Part shown: positions 36,968 through 45,280 of the stretch, one piece after another | Position numbering within the stretch: position 1 is the first letter of the stretch | Layout of the letters: each line of letters starts with the position of its first letter | Source: Haliea sp. | GTDB taxonomy: Bacteria; Pseudomonadota; Gammaproteobacteria; Pseudomonadales; Halieaceae | Length of the DNA: 64,000 bases | NCBI GenBank assembly: GCA_024642265.1 | Contig: JAHEBL010000004.1 | Location: 1 to 64,000 of the forward strand | Direction of reading: 5' to 3' | Position numbers and translations under genes: made by a program | Notes under the pieces: generated by a model | What the model saw: the letters and a program-made list of their open reading frames with translations, nothing else | Told to the model about the DNA's origin: nothing | The model's database searches: none

Positions 36968-38700
36968 TGGAGCTGCACCTGATGCGACCCCAGTGGCTCT
37001 GGGTGCTGGCGCCCGCCCTGCTGATTACCCTCCTCCTTTGGCGGCAGCGGGACCGACTCGGTAGCTGGAACCAGGTTATTGCAGCCGAACTCCTGCCCTT
37101 CCTCGTGAGCCCCCGGGGAGAGGCGCGCGGGCCAAACCTGCTGCCGTTCATCCTGGTCGGCTGGCTCCTTGCGGGGCTGGCCGCCAGCGGCCCCAGCTGG
37201 CAGAAAATTCCGCAACCCGTGCACCAGAAACAGGACGCACTGGTGCTTGTGCTGGACCTGAGCTACTCGATGAAGTCGGGGGACCTGGCGCCCTCGCGCC
37301 TCGATCGCGCGCGGCAAAAACTGCTGGATCTGCTCAGCCTGCGCAAGGAGGGCCAGACCGGCCTGATCGCGTACGCGGGCGACGCCCATATTGTTACACC
37401 CCTTACCGACGACACGCCCACTATCGCCAACCTGCTGCCGGCATTGAGTCCAGACATGATGCCGGTGCCGGGCAGTGACGCCGCGGCGGCCGTGAATGAG
37501 GCTGTTGCACTGTTGCAGTCGGCGGGCATCCGCGACGGCAAGGTACTGCTGATTACCGATGGAGTCAGCGCTGCTGACAGCAGTGCCATCGCCCGGATTA
37601 TGGCCAGAAGTGGTGCGACGCTGGCGATTATGGGCGTGGGCACAGCAACAGGGGCGCCAATACCATTGCCCCGCGGCGGTTTCCTCAAGGACCGCGATGG
37701 CGCCATAGTCATGCCCTCGCTGGACGAGGCGCCACTGGCTGCGCTTGCATCTGCTGCCGGCGGGATCTACATGCCGATGCAAATTGATGACTCGGACCTC
37801 ACGGCAGTGCTGGCGGAATCTCCCCTGGCCGGTCGCCAGCCCACACTGGCACTGGACCGCACAGCAGATACCTGGGAGGACCAGGGCTACCTGCTGGTGT
37901 TGCTCCTGCTACCACTGGCACTGGCCCTGTTCCGGCGGGGTTGGATCGTCTGCCTGCTGCCCATGCTGCTGCTGGCCCAGCCCCAGCCAGTCAGGGCCGA
38001 CGCCTGGGATGACCTGTGGTTGACCCGCGACCAACAGGGACAGCGCGCTTTGCAGCAGGGAGACAACGAGGCCGCGGCTGAATTGTTTGACAGTCCGGCC
38101 TGGGCCGGAACCGCGGCCTACAAGGCGGAAGATTTCGAAGGCGCAGATGAGTATTTTGCCCGCGGCGATGATGCGGACAGCTGGTACAACCGCGGCAACG
38201 CCCTGGCCCGGGCCGGCAAACTGGATGAGGCTATAAAGGCCTACCAGGAATCACTGGACCGCGCGCCCGACCGGGACGATGCCCGTGACAACCTGGCCCT
38301 GCTGGAGCAGCTCAAGGAACAACAGGAAAAACAGGACCAGCAGCAGAACCAGGATCAGCAACAGAACCAGGACCAACAACAGAACCAGGACCAGCAACAG
38401 AACCAGGACCAGCAACAGAACCAGGACCAGCAACAGAACCGGGACCAGCAACAGAACCAGGACCAGCAGCAAAAGCCGGAAGAACAGCAGGAGCCGGGGG
38501 AACAGCAACTGGCCGAGGCTGAGTCACAGCAGCAACAGGCGGAGGTCGACCCGGAATCCCGCGAGCGTGATCAGGCCATGGAGCAGTGGCTGCGCCGGGT
38601 ACCGGATGATCCCTCGGGACTGCTGCGTGAGAAGTTCCGCTACGAGAGCTATCAGCGCCAACAACAGGGAGCCGAACGAGACAATGAAACATACTGGTAG
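36967..38700 (+). CDS. VWA plus TPR protein with Q/N/D repeat tail (BatB-BatC fusion)
   Basis: 577 residues from the ATG at 36967, with GGAGG 7 nt upstream; a GTG at 36964 is also possible. Two N-terminal membrane helices surround a short loop, then comes a VWA domain with MIDAS LVLDLSYSMKSGD. A further helix (LLVLLLLPLALALF) precedes TPR-like repeats (ADSWYNRGNALARAGKLDEA) and a low-complexity tail. The tail contains seven tandem QQNQDQ-type hexapeptides, then Q/E-rich sequence. BatB and BatC are usually separate; here they are fused. Confidence 0.88.
   Translation: MELHLMRPQWLWVLAPALLITLLLWRQRDRLGSWNQVIAAELLPFLVSPRGEARGPNLLPFILVGWLLAGLAASGPSWQKIPQPVHQKQDALVLVLDLSYSMKSGDLAPSRLDRARQKLLDLLSLRKEGQTGLIAYAGDAHIVTPLTDDTPTIANLLPALSPDMMPVPGSDAAAAVNEAVALLQSAGIRDGKVLLITDGVSAADSSAIARIMARSGATLAIMGVGTATGAPIPLPRGGFLKDRDGAIVMPSLDEAPLAALASAAGGIYMPMQIDDSDLTAVLAESPLAGRQPTLALDRTADTWEDQGYLLVLLLLPLALALFRRGWIVCLLPMLLLAQPQPVRADAWDDLWLTRDQQGQRALQQGDNEAAAELFDSPAWAGTAAYKAEDFEGADEYFARGDDADSWYNRGNALARAGKLDEAIKAYQESLDRAPDRDDARDNLALLEQLKEQQEKQDQQQNQDQQQNQDQQQNQDQQQNQDQQQNQDQQQNRDQQQNQDQQQKPEEQQEPGEQQLAEAESQQQQAEVDPESRERDQAMEQWLRRVPDDPSGLLREKFRYESYQRQQQGAERDNETYW
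38341..38466 (+). repeat. seven tandem 18-bp units encoding QQNQDQ
   Basis: Seven in-frame 18-bp units run without interruption; one unit encodes QQNRDQ instead. The synonymous differences between units (CAG/CAA, GAC/GAT) are few, so the array looks recently expanded by slippage or unequal exchange. Confidence 0.92.
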
Positions 38701-40381
38701 GCTGGCAGGCATCGTCTGCCTGTTTGTTCTGGCACTTGCCGCGAGCAGCAGTTGGGCGGCGGTCACCGCGAGCATCGACCGCAGCCGCGCGGCGCTGGGC
38801 GACACCCTGCGCCTCACTATCACCGCGACGGACTCTGAGGACCTCGGCGATATGGACCTGCAGCCGCTGACCGCGGATTTCGAAATCCTGCAGCGCTCCA
38901 ACAGCAGCAAGACCAGCTACATCAATGGCAAATTCTCCAGTACCAGGGAGCTGCTGCTGGATATTACCCCGCGCCGGGTCGGCACCCTGACGATACCGCC
39001 ACTGCAGTTGGGCACGCAGATAACCAATGGCCTGTCGGTGACCGTAGGCCCGCCGCCCACGGGCGCTGCCGGCGACCAGAACCTGGTGTTCGAAGCGGAA
39101 CTGGATCGATCCTCGGTGTATGTCCAGGGGCAGGTCATTCTTACCCTGCGACTGCAGCAGGCCATCAATCTGGAAGACCGCAACATCACCCAGCTTGAAC
39201 TCGACGGTGCCTTTGTCAGACCGCTGGAACAAAACTCGTTTCAGCGCACTATCAACGGTCGCCCATGGCTGATACACGAGATTCGCTATGCCATTTTTCC
39301 CGAGCAGAGCGGCATCCTGGAGATACCCTCCCAGCGTTTCAGCGCGAGGGAGAGCTCACCGCGACGCAGCCTGTTTGATCTCGGGGGCGGCGGCCGCCAG
39401 GTGCGCCGCAGTACCGAGGCGCTGACTATCGAGGTGCTACCCCGCCCCACCAGCTTTCCCGGTGGCGAATGGCTCCCCGCTGGAAACCTGACTCTGGAGG
39501 AGTCGTGGTCGACTCCACCGGAGCAGTTGCAGGTGGGAGAATCCGCCACCCGCACCATAACCATTCGCGGCGAGGGGCTACAGGGCGCCCAGCTTCCCCC
39601 GGTGCTGTTCCCTGCAACCGAGGGCCTGAAATACTACCCGGACCAGCCGGTGATCACTGACAGTGAATCCGCAACCGGCCTGGTCGGTATGCGGGTAGAC
39701 AGTGCCGCGGTAGTGCCTACCCGGGCTGGTCGCTGGCAGATACCCGAATTGCGCATACCCTGGTGGGACACCCGCAGCAACGAACTGCGCTACGCCGTCC
39801 TGCCGGGACGCGAACTCGAGGTCGCCGCGGCAGCGACTGCGGTGACGGCCCCGCCGCCGGTAAGCGCCCCCGCCGCCACTCCAGCACTGACACTTGAACC
39901 CGGCTCCGATGCGACCATCCCCGTCCTCGCCCGGGACAACAACCGGGTCTGGCAGGTCGTCAGTGCAGTCATGGGCGCTGGCTGGCTGTTGACTCTCATT
40001 TACCTGGCCCGGTCGCGGCGCACTCGTTCCGGGCCCGCCGCTGCGGAGTCAGGCCCGCCCGCGGAGGCGCGGGCTTTCAAGGAATTGCTCGCGGCCTGCA
40101 GCAGCGGTGACCCGCGCCTGGCTCGCCGCGCGGTAGTGCGCTGGAGCGCCGCACTGCACTCCCGGCCGGAGCTTGGTTCGCTCGCACAGGCCGGCGCAGC
40201 CCATGGCGACCCCGCCATGACCTCTGCCCTGGATGCACTGAATGCGGCGCTCTACGGCAGCCAGCCATGCACCTGGGAGGGCAATACCCTGGCGGAGGCC
40301 GCCCGCCGACTGCGCTCGGAGCACCGCGGAAAGGTCGAGCGCGAGGAGCCATCCCTGCAGCTTTACCCGCAGGCCAGCTGA
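38684..40381 (+). CDS. BatD family protein
   Basis: 565 residues from the ATG at 38684, overlapping the previous gene by 17 nt. A longer in-frame reading from 38279 runs through the repeat region in another frame and is spurious. A Sec signal peptide (IVCLFVLALAASSSWA) opens the protein. BatD-type beta-sandwich repeats follow (ASIDRSRAALGDTLRLTITA, SSVYVQGQVILTLRLQQAIN). A C-terminal transmembrane helix (VVSAVMGAGWLLTLIYLA) leads to a cytoplasmic helical tail. It is the periplasmic end of the MoxR-Bat system, thought to handle oxidative or envelope stress in some bacteria. Confidence 0.9.
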   Translation: MKHTGRLAGIVCLFVLALAASSSWAAVTASIDRSRAALGDTLRLTITATDSEDLGDMDLQPLTADFEILQRSNSSKTSYINGKFSSTRELLLDITPRRVGTLTIPPLQLGTQITNGLSVTVGPPPTGAAGDQNLVFEAELDRSSVYVQGQVILTLRLQQAINLEDRNITQLELDGAFVRPLEQNSFQRTINGRPWLIHEIRYAIFPEQSGILEIPSQRFSARESSPRRSLFDLGGGGRQVRRSTEALTIEVLPRPTSFPGGEWLPAGNLTLEESWSTPPEQLQVGESATRTITIRGEGLQGAQLPPVLFPATEGLKYYPDQPVITDSESATGLVGMRVDSAAVVPTRAGRWQIPELRIPWWDTRSNELRYAVLPGRELEVAAAATAVTAPPPVSAPAATPALTLEPGSDATIPVLARDNNRVWQVVSAVMGAGWLLTLIYLARSRRTRSGPAAAESGPPAEARAFKELLAACSSGDPRLARRAVVRWSAALHSRPELGSLAQAGAAHGDPAMTSALDALNAALYGSQPCTWEGNTLAEAARRLRSEHRGKVEREEPSLQLYPQAS

Positions 40382-40474
40382 GGACAACAGTGCACTTCGC
40401 CTGCACCAGCACTGACAGCCGAGGAACCTCCAATTCCCGCTGCAGCCACAACTGTAAAAACAAGGAGAATACAT

Positions 40475-41434
40475 GTGAGTAAATTTCTGCCCGGGACACT
40501 GCTACTTTTTGCCCTGCTGGGCCTGTGCACCAGCGCGGCCAGCCAGGAGGCGCCCTCTTTCTACAATGGCTTCGAGGTTGAGGGGGGGCTCATAGCTCCC
40601 AATGAAATCGACCACGGCGGCCCGGGCCGGGATGGTATTCCGGCGCTCGATCATCCAAGCTTCCTGAGCGGCTCCCAGCGCGACCAGCAGATCAGGCCCG
40701 ACGACCGGGTGATAGGAGTGAGCTACAATGGCATCGCCAAGGCTTACCCCATTGCGATAATGGACTACCACGTGGTCGTCAACGACAGTTTCGGTGATAC
40801 CGCGATGACCGTCATATTCTGCCCCTTGTGCGGCAACGGCATGGTGTTGCGCGCAGACTCAGCCGGCCAGGTGCTGAACTTCGGCGTATCCGGCCTGGTC
40901 TATAACAATGATCTTCTGCTGTACGACCGCAATACCCGGTCCCTGTGGTCACAGATGATGAAGAAGGCCCTTACCGGTCCGCTCAAGGGTACCACCCTGA
41001 CCCAGGTGCCGGCCCAGTACACCAGCTGGGCGAACTGGAGCAAACAGCATCCACAGTCACTGTTGCTGTCGCGTGACACCGGCCACCAGCGCAATTACGA
41101 CGAGGACCCCTACGCCGAGTACAAGCGCCTGCCCATGGTGTTATACGCCACACTGCACAGTGACTGGCGGCTGCCTGCGAAGACCTGGGTAGTGGGGATT
41201 ACTGTGGGAGAGGATGCGCTGGCCCTGCCATTTGCGGAACTGGACTCGCTCGAAAACGCTCTGGGTGTCACAGTCGGGGGACAGGCGCTCGAGATTCAGT
41301 GGGACAAAGCGGCGCAATCCGCCCGGGTATTCGATGCCGAGGGCAAGGAGCACCCGGCCACCGCCGGCTACTGGTTTGCCTGGGTTGCGTTTCACCCGGC
41401 TACCGCACTCTACCTGTCTGAAGCGGCCCGCTGA
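40475..41434 (+). CDS. DUF3179 domain protein, exported
   Basis: 319 residues from a GTG with AAGGAG upstream. A Sec signal peptide (FLPGTLLLFALLGLCTSAAS) precedes the DUF3179 domain, whose signatures are VIFCPLCGNGMVLRAD with a CxxC pair, GVSGLVYNNDLLLYDRNTRS and LWSQMMKKALTGPLKG. The CxxC may bind metal or form a disulfide. The function is unknown. It follows the Bat operon after 93 nt, so it is probably transcribed separately or as a distal member. Confidence 0.88.
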   Translation: MSKFLPGTLLLFALLGLCTSAASQEAPSFYNGFEVEGGLIAPNEIDHGGPGRDGIPALDHPSFLSGSQRDQQIRPDDRVIGVSYNGIAKAYPIAIMDYHVVVNDSFGDTAMTVIFCPLCGNGMVLRADSAGQVLNFGVSGLVYNNDLLLYDRNTRSLWSQMMKKALTGPLKGTTLTQVPAQYTSWANWSKQHPQSLLLSRDTGHQRNYDEDPYAEYKRLPMVLYATLHSDWRLPAKTWVVGITVGEDALALPFAELDSLENALGVTVGGQALEIQWDKAAQSARVFDAEGKEHPATAGYWFAWVAFHPATALYLSEAAR

Positions 41435-41445
41435 CCCGGCGCTTG

Positions 41446-44127
41446 TTACGCCGCCTGGTCCGGAGAGCCGCTCTGCAGTGATTTCGTCACAAGTTCAAAC
41501 ACATCCGGTGACAGGTCGGCTGCCGCCGCCAGGCGCTCCAGCTGTGTATACATAAGCTGCGCACGGCCGCGGTAGTTCCGCCATTTGGTCAGGGGAGTCA
41601 GCAGGCGTGAGGCCAGCTGGGGGTTCGCCTTGTTGAGCTGCAGCACCATGTCCGCCAGGAAGCGGTAACCTGCGCCGTCAATACGATGAAAATGCACAGG
41701 GTTCCCGGCTGCGAAGCCGCCCACCAGAGCGCGCACCTTGTTTGGGTTACGAATATCGAAGTCCGGGTGTGCCAACAGGGTCTGCACCCGCGCAAGGGTA
41801 TCTCCCAGGGGCATGGCGGCCTGCAGGGAAAACCACTGGTTCATGACCAGCCCGTCGTGCTGCCAGTCGCGGTGGAAACGCTCCAGCGCCTGCTCCCGGT
41901 CCGCCTCATCGCCGTAGAAAACAATGGCCCGCAGGGCAGCCAGCCGATCGGTCATATTCTGCGCCTGGCTGAACTGGCGCAGCGCAAGTTCCGGTTGCAG
42001 GCCACGGGCGCTCGCCAGGAATTCCAGGCAGGTGTTGCGCAGGCTGCGCGCGGCTATCTGGCTGGCGCTGGGCGCGTATTCATCCTTGATTTCAAAGCGC
42101 TGGTAACAGTCATACATTTCGGCGCTACAGGCCCGCGCCAGTTCGGCCTGCACTGACCAGCGCGCATTGTGGATGGTATCGACGTCGGCGCCGCCGGTGT
42201 GACTCGCCAACTCGGCCAGGTAGTCTTCAGTGGGCAGGGCGAGCATTGCCGCCACCATGGCCGGGTCCAGGGATGTATCACCCAGCAGGCTGCGACAGGC
42301 TTCCACCAGCAGCGGATCAACAGCCACCGGGGCAGCTCGCCTTATCTGCTCCTCCACTTCCTGTATCACCCTGGTCGCCAGCGCCTGGGCGCTGTCCCAG
42401 CGCACAAAACCATCATCGTCCCGGCTCATCAGAGCACGCAGATCGCCCTTGCTGTAGCGATAGTCGAGCCGCACCGGGGCTGAAAAACCGCGCAACAGGG
42501 AAGGTACCGGACGCTCCTGCACGCGCTGGAAAACGAAGCTCTGCTGCGGCTTGTCTATCAGCAGTACCACGTGGGTGTTGTCCTCGCTCTCCGGACCGGG
42601 GCCTGCGGTTTCCAGATGCAGAGGCAGGTTGCCGGCCTCGCCCAACAGACCCATTGCCAGGGGGATCAGGAAGGGTTCTTTGACCGGCTGACCGGGTGTC
42701 GCCGGACACGACTGGCTCACATGCAGGGTGTATTGCGCATTCGCTTCATCGTACTCGTCGCGCACCTCAAGCTGCGGTGTTCCAGCCTGGGAGTACCAGT
42801 TGCGGAACTGGGTCAGGTCCACACCGCCGGCGTCCTCCATCGCCCGCACGAAGTCCTCACAGGTCACCGCCTCGCCGTCATGGCGCTGGAAATACAGGTC
42901 GGAACCGCGGCGAAAAGCAGCCGCGCCCAGCAGCGTATGAATCATTCCTACGACCTCGGCACCTTTCTCGTAAACCGTGAGCGTATAAAAATTGTTGATT
43001 TCTATCACCGCCTCGGGCCGCACCGGATGGGCCATGGGCCCGGCGTCCTCGGCGAACTGGGCCGAGCGCAGCGCCATAACATTTTCAACCCGCTTCACGG
43101 TTGCGGAGCCCATATCGGCAGAGAAGGCTGCATCGCGAAAGACAGTGAAACCTTCCTTGAGGCTGAGCTGAAACCAGTCGCGACAGGTTACCCGATTGCC
43201 GCTCCAGTTATGAAAGTATTCATGGGCGACGATGGACTCGATCCTCTGGAAACCCAGGTCTGATGTTGTCTCGGGACTGCACAGTACGCATGAGCTGTTA
43301 AAAATGTTGAGACTCTTGTTTTCCATCGCCCCCATGTTGAAATCATCAACCGCGACAATATTGAATATATCGAGGTCGTACTCGAGACCGTAAACCTCCT
43401 CATCCCAGCGCATCGCACGCTTGAGGGAGTCCATCGCATGGTCGCACTTGGCCAGGTCTTTTTCCTCGACGTAAATACGCAGGCACACCTCGCATCCGCT
43501 GCGGGTGCGAAAACTGTCCTCCAGAAATCGCAGGTCACCCGCCACCATGGCAAACAGGTAGGCCGGCTTGGGAAAGGGATCGTGCCAGCTGGCCAGGTGC
43601 CTGCCGCCGGGCAGGTCCTGTGCCGACGTGAGATTGCCATTACTGAGCAACACGGGATAACTCGACTTGTCAGCCTCTATGCTGACCGTGAACACGGACA
43701 TCACATCGGGCCGGTCAGGGTAATAGGTGATCCGGCGGAAACCGTGCGCCTCGCATTGCGTACAGTACATGGAGTGCGACTTGTAAAGACCTTCAAGCGC
43801 AGTGTTGTCCTGGGGGCGGAGCCTGGTTTCACACTCCAGCACAAAACTCTCAGGCACCCCCCTCACCTCCAGCCCCTCCTCCGTCACGCTGTAGCGTTCC
43901 GTGGCCAGCGCCTCACCGTCCAGCGTTACGGACAGCAGCTCCAGCCCCTCGCCGTGCAGTTGCAGATCAGCTGCAGCAGCGGCCGCCTCATTGCGCCTCA
44001 ACTGCAGGCGGGAACGCACCAGCGTGTAATGCTCCTGCAGGTCAAAGTGCAATTCGGTCCGATCCACCAGGTAGCCCGGCGGCTGGTAATCCTTGAGGTA
44101 AATGGCTGAGGGTTTGGCGTCTCGCAT
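41446..44127 (-). CDS. pepN: aminopeptidase N (M1 family)
   Basis: 893 residues, the length of E. coli-type PepN (870). The exopeptidase motif GAMEN is at 266-270. Zinc ligands His302 and His306 with Glu303 lie in VAHEYFHNWSGN, and the third ligand Glu325 in SLKEGFTVFRD. It trims N-terminal residues from peptides in the cytosol. It ends a minus-strand run after DUF2797 (50 nt gap). The nadK-rhomboid-yeaC-DUF2797-pepN order resembles the pseudomonad locus. Confidence 0.95.
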   Translation of the reverse strand: MRDAKPSAIYLKDYQPPGYLVDRTELHFDLQEHYTLVRSRLQLRRNEAAAAAADLQLHGEGLELLSVTLDGEALATERYSVTEEGLEVRGVPESFVLECETRLRPQDNTALEGLYKSHSMYCTQCEAHGFRRITYYPDRPDVMSVFTVSIEADKSSYPVLLSNGNLTSAQDLPGGRHLASWHDPFPKPAYLFAMVAGDLRFLEDSFRTRSGCEVCLRIYVEEKDLAKCDHAMDSLKRAMRWDEEVYGLEYDLDIFNIVAVDDFNMGAMENKSLNIFNSSCVLCSPETTSDLGFQRIESIVAHEYFHNWSGNRVTCRDWFQLSLKEGFTVFRDAAFSADMGSATVKRVENVMALRSAQFAEDAGPMAHPVRPEAVIEINNFYTLTVYEKGAEVVGMIHTLLGAAAFRRGSDLYFQRHDGEAVTCEDFVRAMEDAGGVDLTQFRNWYSQAGTPQLEVRDEYDEANAQYTLHVSQSCPATPGQPVKEPFLIPLAMGLLGEAGNLPLHLETAGPGPESEDNTHVVLLIDKPQQSFVFQRVQERPVPSLLRGFSAPVRLDYRYSKGDLRALMSRDDDGFVRWDSAQALATRVIQEVEEQIRRAAPVAVDPLLVEACRSLLGDTSLDPAMVAAMLALPTEDYLAELASHTGGADVDTIHNARWSVQAELARACSAEMYDCYQRFEIKDEYAPSASQIAARSLRNTCLEFLASARGLQPELALRQFSQAQNMTDRLAALRAIVFYGDEADREQALERFHRDWQHDGLVMNQWFSLQAAMPLGDTLARVQTLLAHPDFDIRNPNKVRALVGGFAAGNPVHFHRIDGAGYRFLADMVLQLNKANPQLASRLLTPLTKWRNYRGRAQLMYTQLERLAAAADLSPDVFELVTKSLQSGSPDQAA

Positions 44128-44177
44128 GGTTCGTCTCGATTACTGGATGGCGCGGGCCCGGCGGCGCGCGGGATGGA

Positions 44178-45011
44178 TCAATGCCTGGTGAGAGAAAGCT
44201 GGTAGCCGCCGTATTTACGCATATTGATCACGCCGGTATCAAATATCAGGTACTGCCCCTTGATGCCAAGCAGGGTTCCGCCAACGTCTGGCACCTTGTC
44301 GAGATTAAAGGACTTCACGCGGCTGGGGTATTCCAGTACCGGATAGCTGATCCGGGTTTCCTGGTGGCCTTCGAGCACGGTGATGGCCTGCAGCCCGAAC
44401 TGTCGCTGCAGAGCGTCTATCTCGCCGGCACACTCGGCCAGCAGGCGGGTCCTGGCCTGCTCGAGGTCTCGGGGCGGCTCATCGCCCTTGAGCATTGCCT
44501 GCCAGTTGGTTTTATCCGCAATATGATTTTTCAACACAGCCTCCACCAGGCCGGAATGCAGGCGGGTATCCACCCGGAAAATAGGCTGGGCCTGGGTTGC
44601 ACCCTGGTCCATCCAGCGGGTGGGGACCTGGCTACCCCGGGTAATACCAACCTTCAGACCAGAGGTGTTGGCCAGATAGACGATATGGTCGATCATGCAA
44701 TGGGTCTCGCCCCACTCCGGCTCCCGGCAGGTGCCGGCGGCATAGTGGCATTTCTCGGGGCTCACGATGCAGCTGTCACACTGGGCCAGGCGCCGGAAGC
44801 AGGGATAGCAATAGCCCTGGTTGAAGCTCTTGGCGGTCTTGCGGCCGCAGTGTATGCAGTTGATCACACCGTCGTATTGCAGTTGCAGGGTCTGTCCCAG
44901 GTACTGGTTGAGCGGAATCTCGTGGTCACCCAGCAGCATGGTGTAATGAACAGTGTCCGCCAGCTCGGTCTTCATCTTGCGTACGGGGCCGCTGGCCAGC
45001 ACTTCAGTCAA
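44178..45011 (-). CDS. DUF2797 domain protein
   Basis: 277 residues from a TTG at 45011, chosen because AAGGAG lies 6 nt upstream and the codon overlaps the yeaC stop region by 8 nt. A longer reading from 45056 would overlap yeaC by 53 nt. The protein has clustered cysteines in CIHCGRKTAKSFNQGYCYPC, CDSCIVSPEKC and a C-x-E-P-E-WGETHC segment, suggesting zinc sites. YLANTSGLKVGITRGSQVPT recalls a GIY-YIG-like strand. The role is unknown. Confidence 0.85.
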   Translation of the reverse strand: MTEVLASGPVRKMKTELADTVHYTMLLGDHEIPLNQYLGQTLQLQYDGVINCIHCGRKTAKSFNQGYCYPCFRRLAQCDSCIVSPEKCHYAAGTCREPEWGETHCMIDHIVYLANTSGLKVGITRGSQVPTRWMDQGATQAQPIFRVDTRLHSGLVEAVLKNHIADKTNWQAMLKGDEPPRDLEQARTRLLAECAGEIDALQRQFGLQAITVLEGHQETRISYPVLEYPSRVKSFNLDKVPDVGGTLLGIKGQYLIFDTGVINMRKYGGYQLSLTRH

Positions 45012-45279
45012 GGGTATCTCCTTCCCATTTGAGCGGCGTTTCAGCGGGGTCATCACACATCTCTCCCGCCTTGTGTCCCCTGTCGATAAAACCGATGCGC
45101 TCGCTCTCGGGCAGATGTAATTGCCCCCAGGCGATCAGGGCCTGCAACGATTCACTGCGCTGCTCGGGCGAAAGGGGTTTGCCGTCCGGCCACCTGCCGA
45201 TCTCCACCGCGCGGCGCAGGCTACGGTAGATTTCCGGTGTCATGGAATCGATGAGTTGTCTGTAATCCATTGTTGCCAT
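45004..45279 (-). CDS. yeaC: YeaC family (DUF1315) protein
   Basis: 91 residues from the ATG at 45279, 1 nt after the GGDEF/EAL stop; a second ATG at 45270 matches the E. coli YeaC start and is equally possible. The core LIDSMTPEIYRSLRRAVEIG then RWPDGKPLSPEQR aligns with YeaC. It is soluble and of unknown function, and coupled to the DUF2797 gene by overlap. Confidence 0.85.
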   Translation of the reverse strand: MATMDYRQLIDSMTPEIYRSLRRAVEIGRWPDGKPLSPEQRSESLQALIAWGQLHLPESERIGFIDRGHKAGEMCDDPAETPLKWEGDTLD

Positions 45280-45280
45280 C

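Noticed and set aside
38341-38466. Regular 18-bp repeats considered as a CRISPR-like or satellite array
   Set aside because: The units are contiguous with no spacers and lie in frame within a VWA/TPR gene, so they are a coding microsatellite.
38251-38508. Leu/Val repeat open frame on the minus strand
   Set aside because: It is the antisense reading of the QQNQDQ repeat; the hydrophobic look is an artefact.
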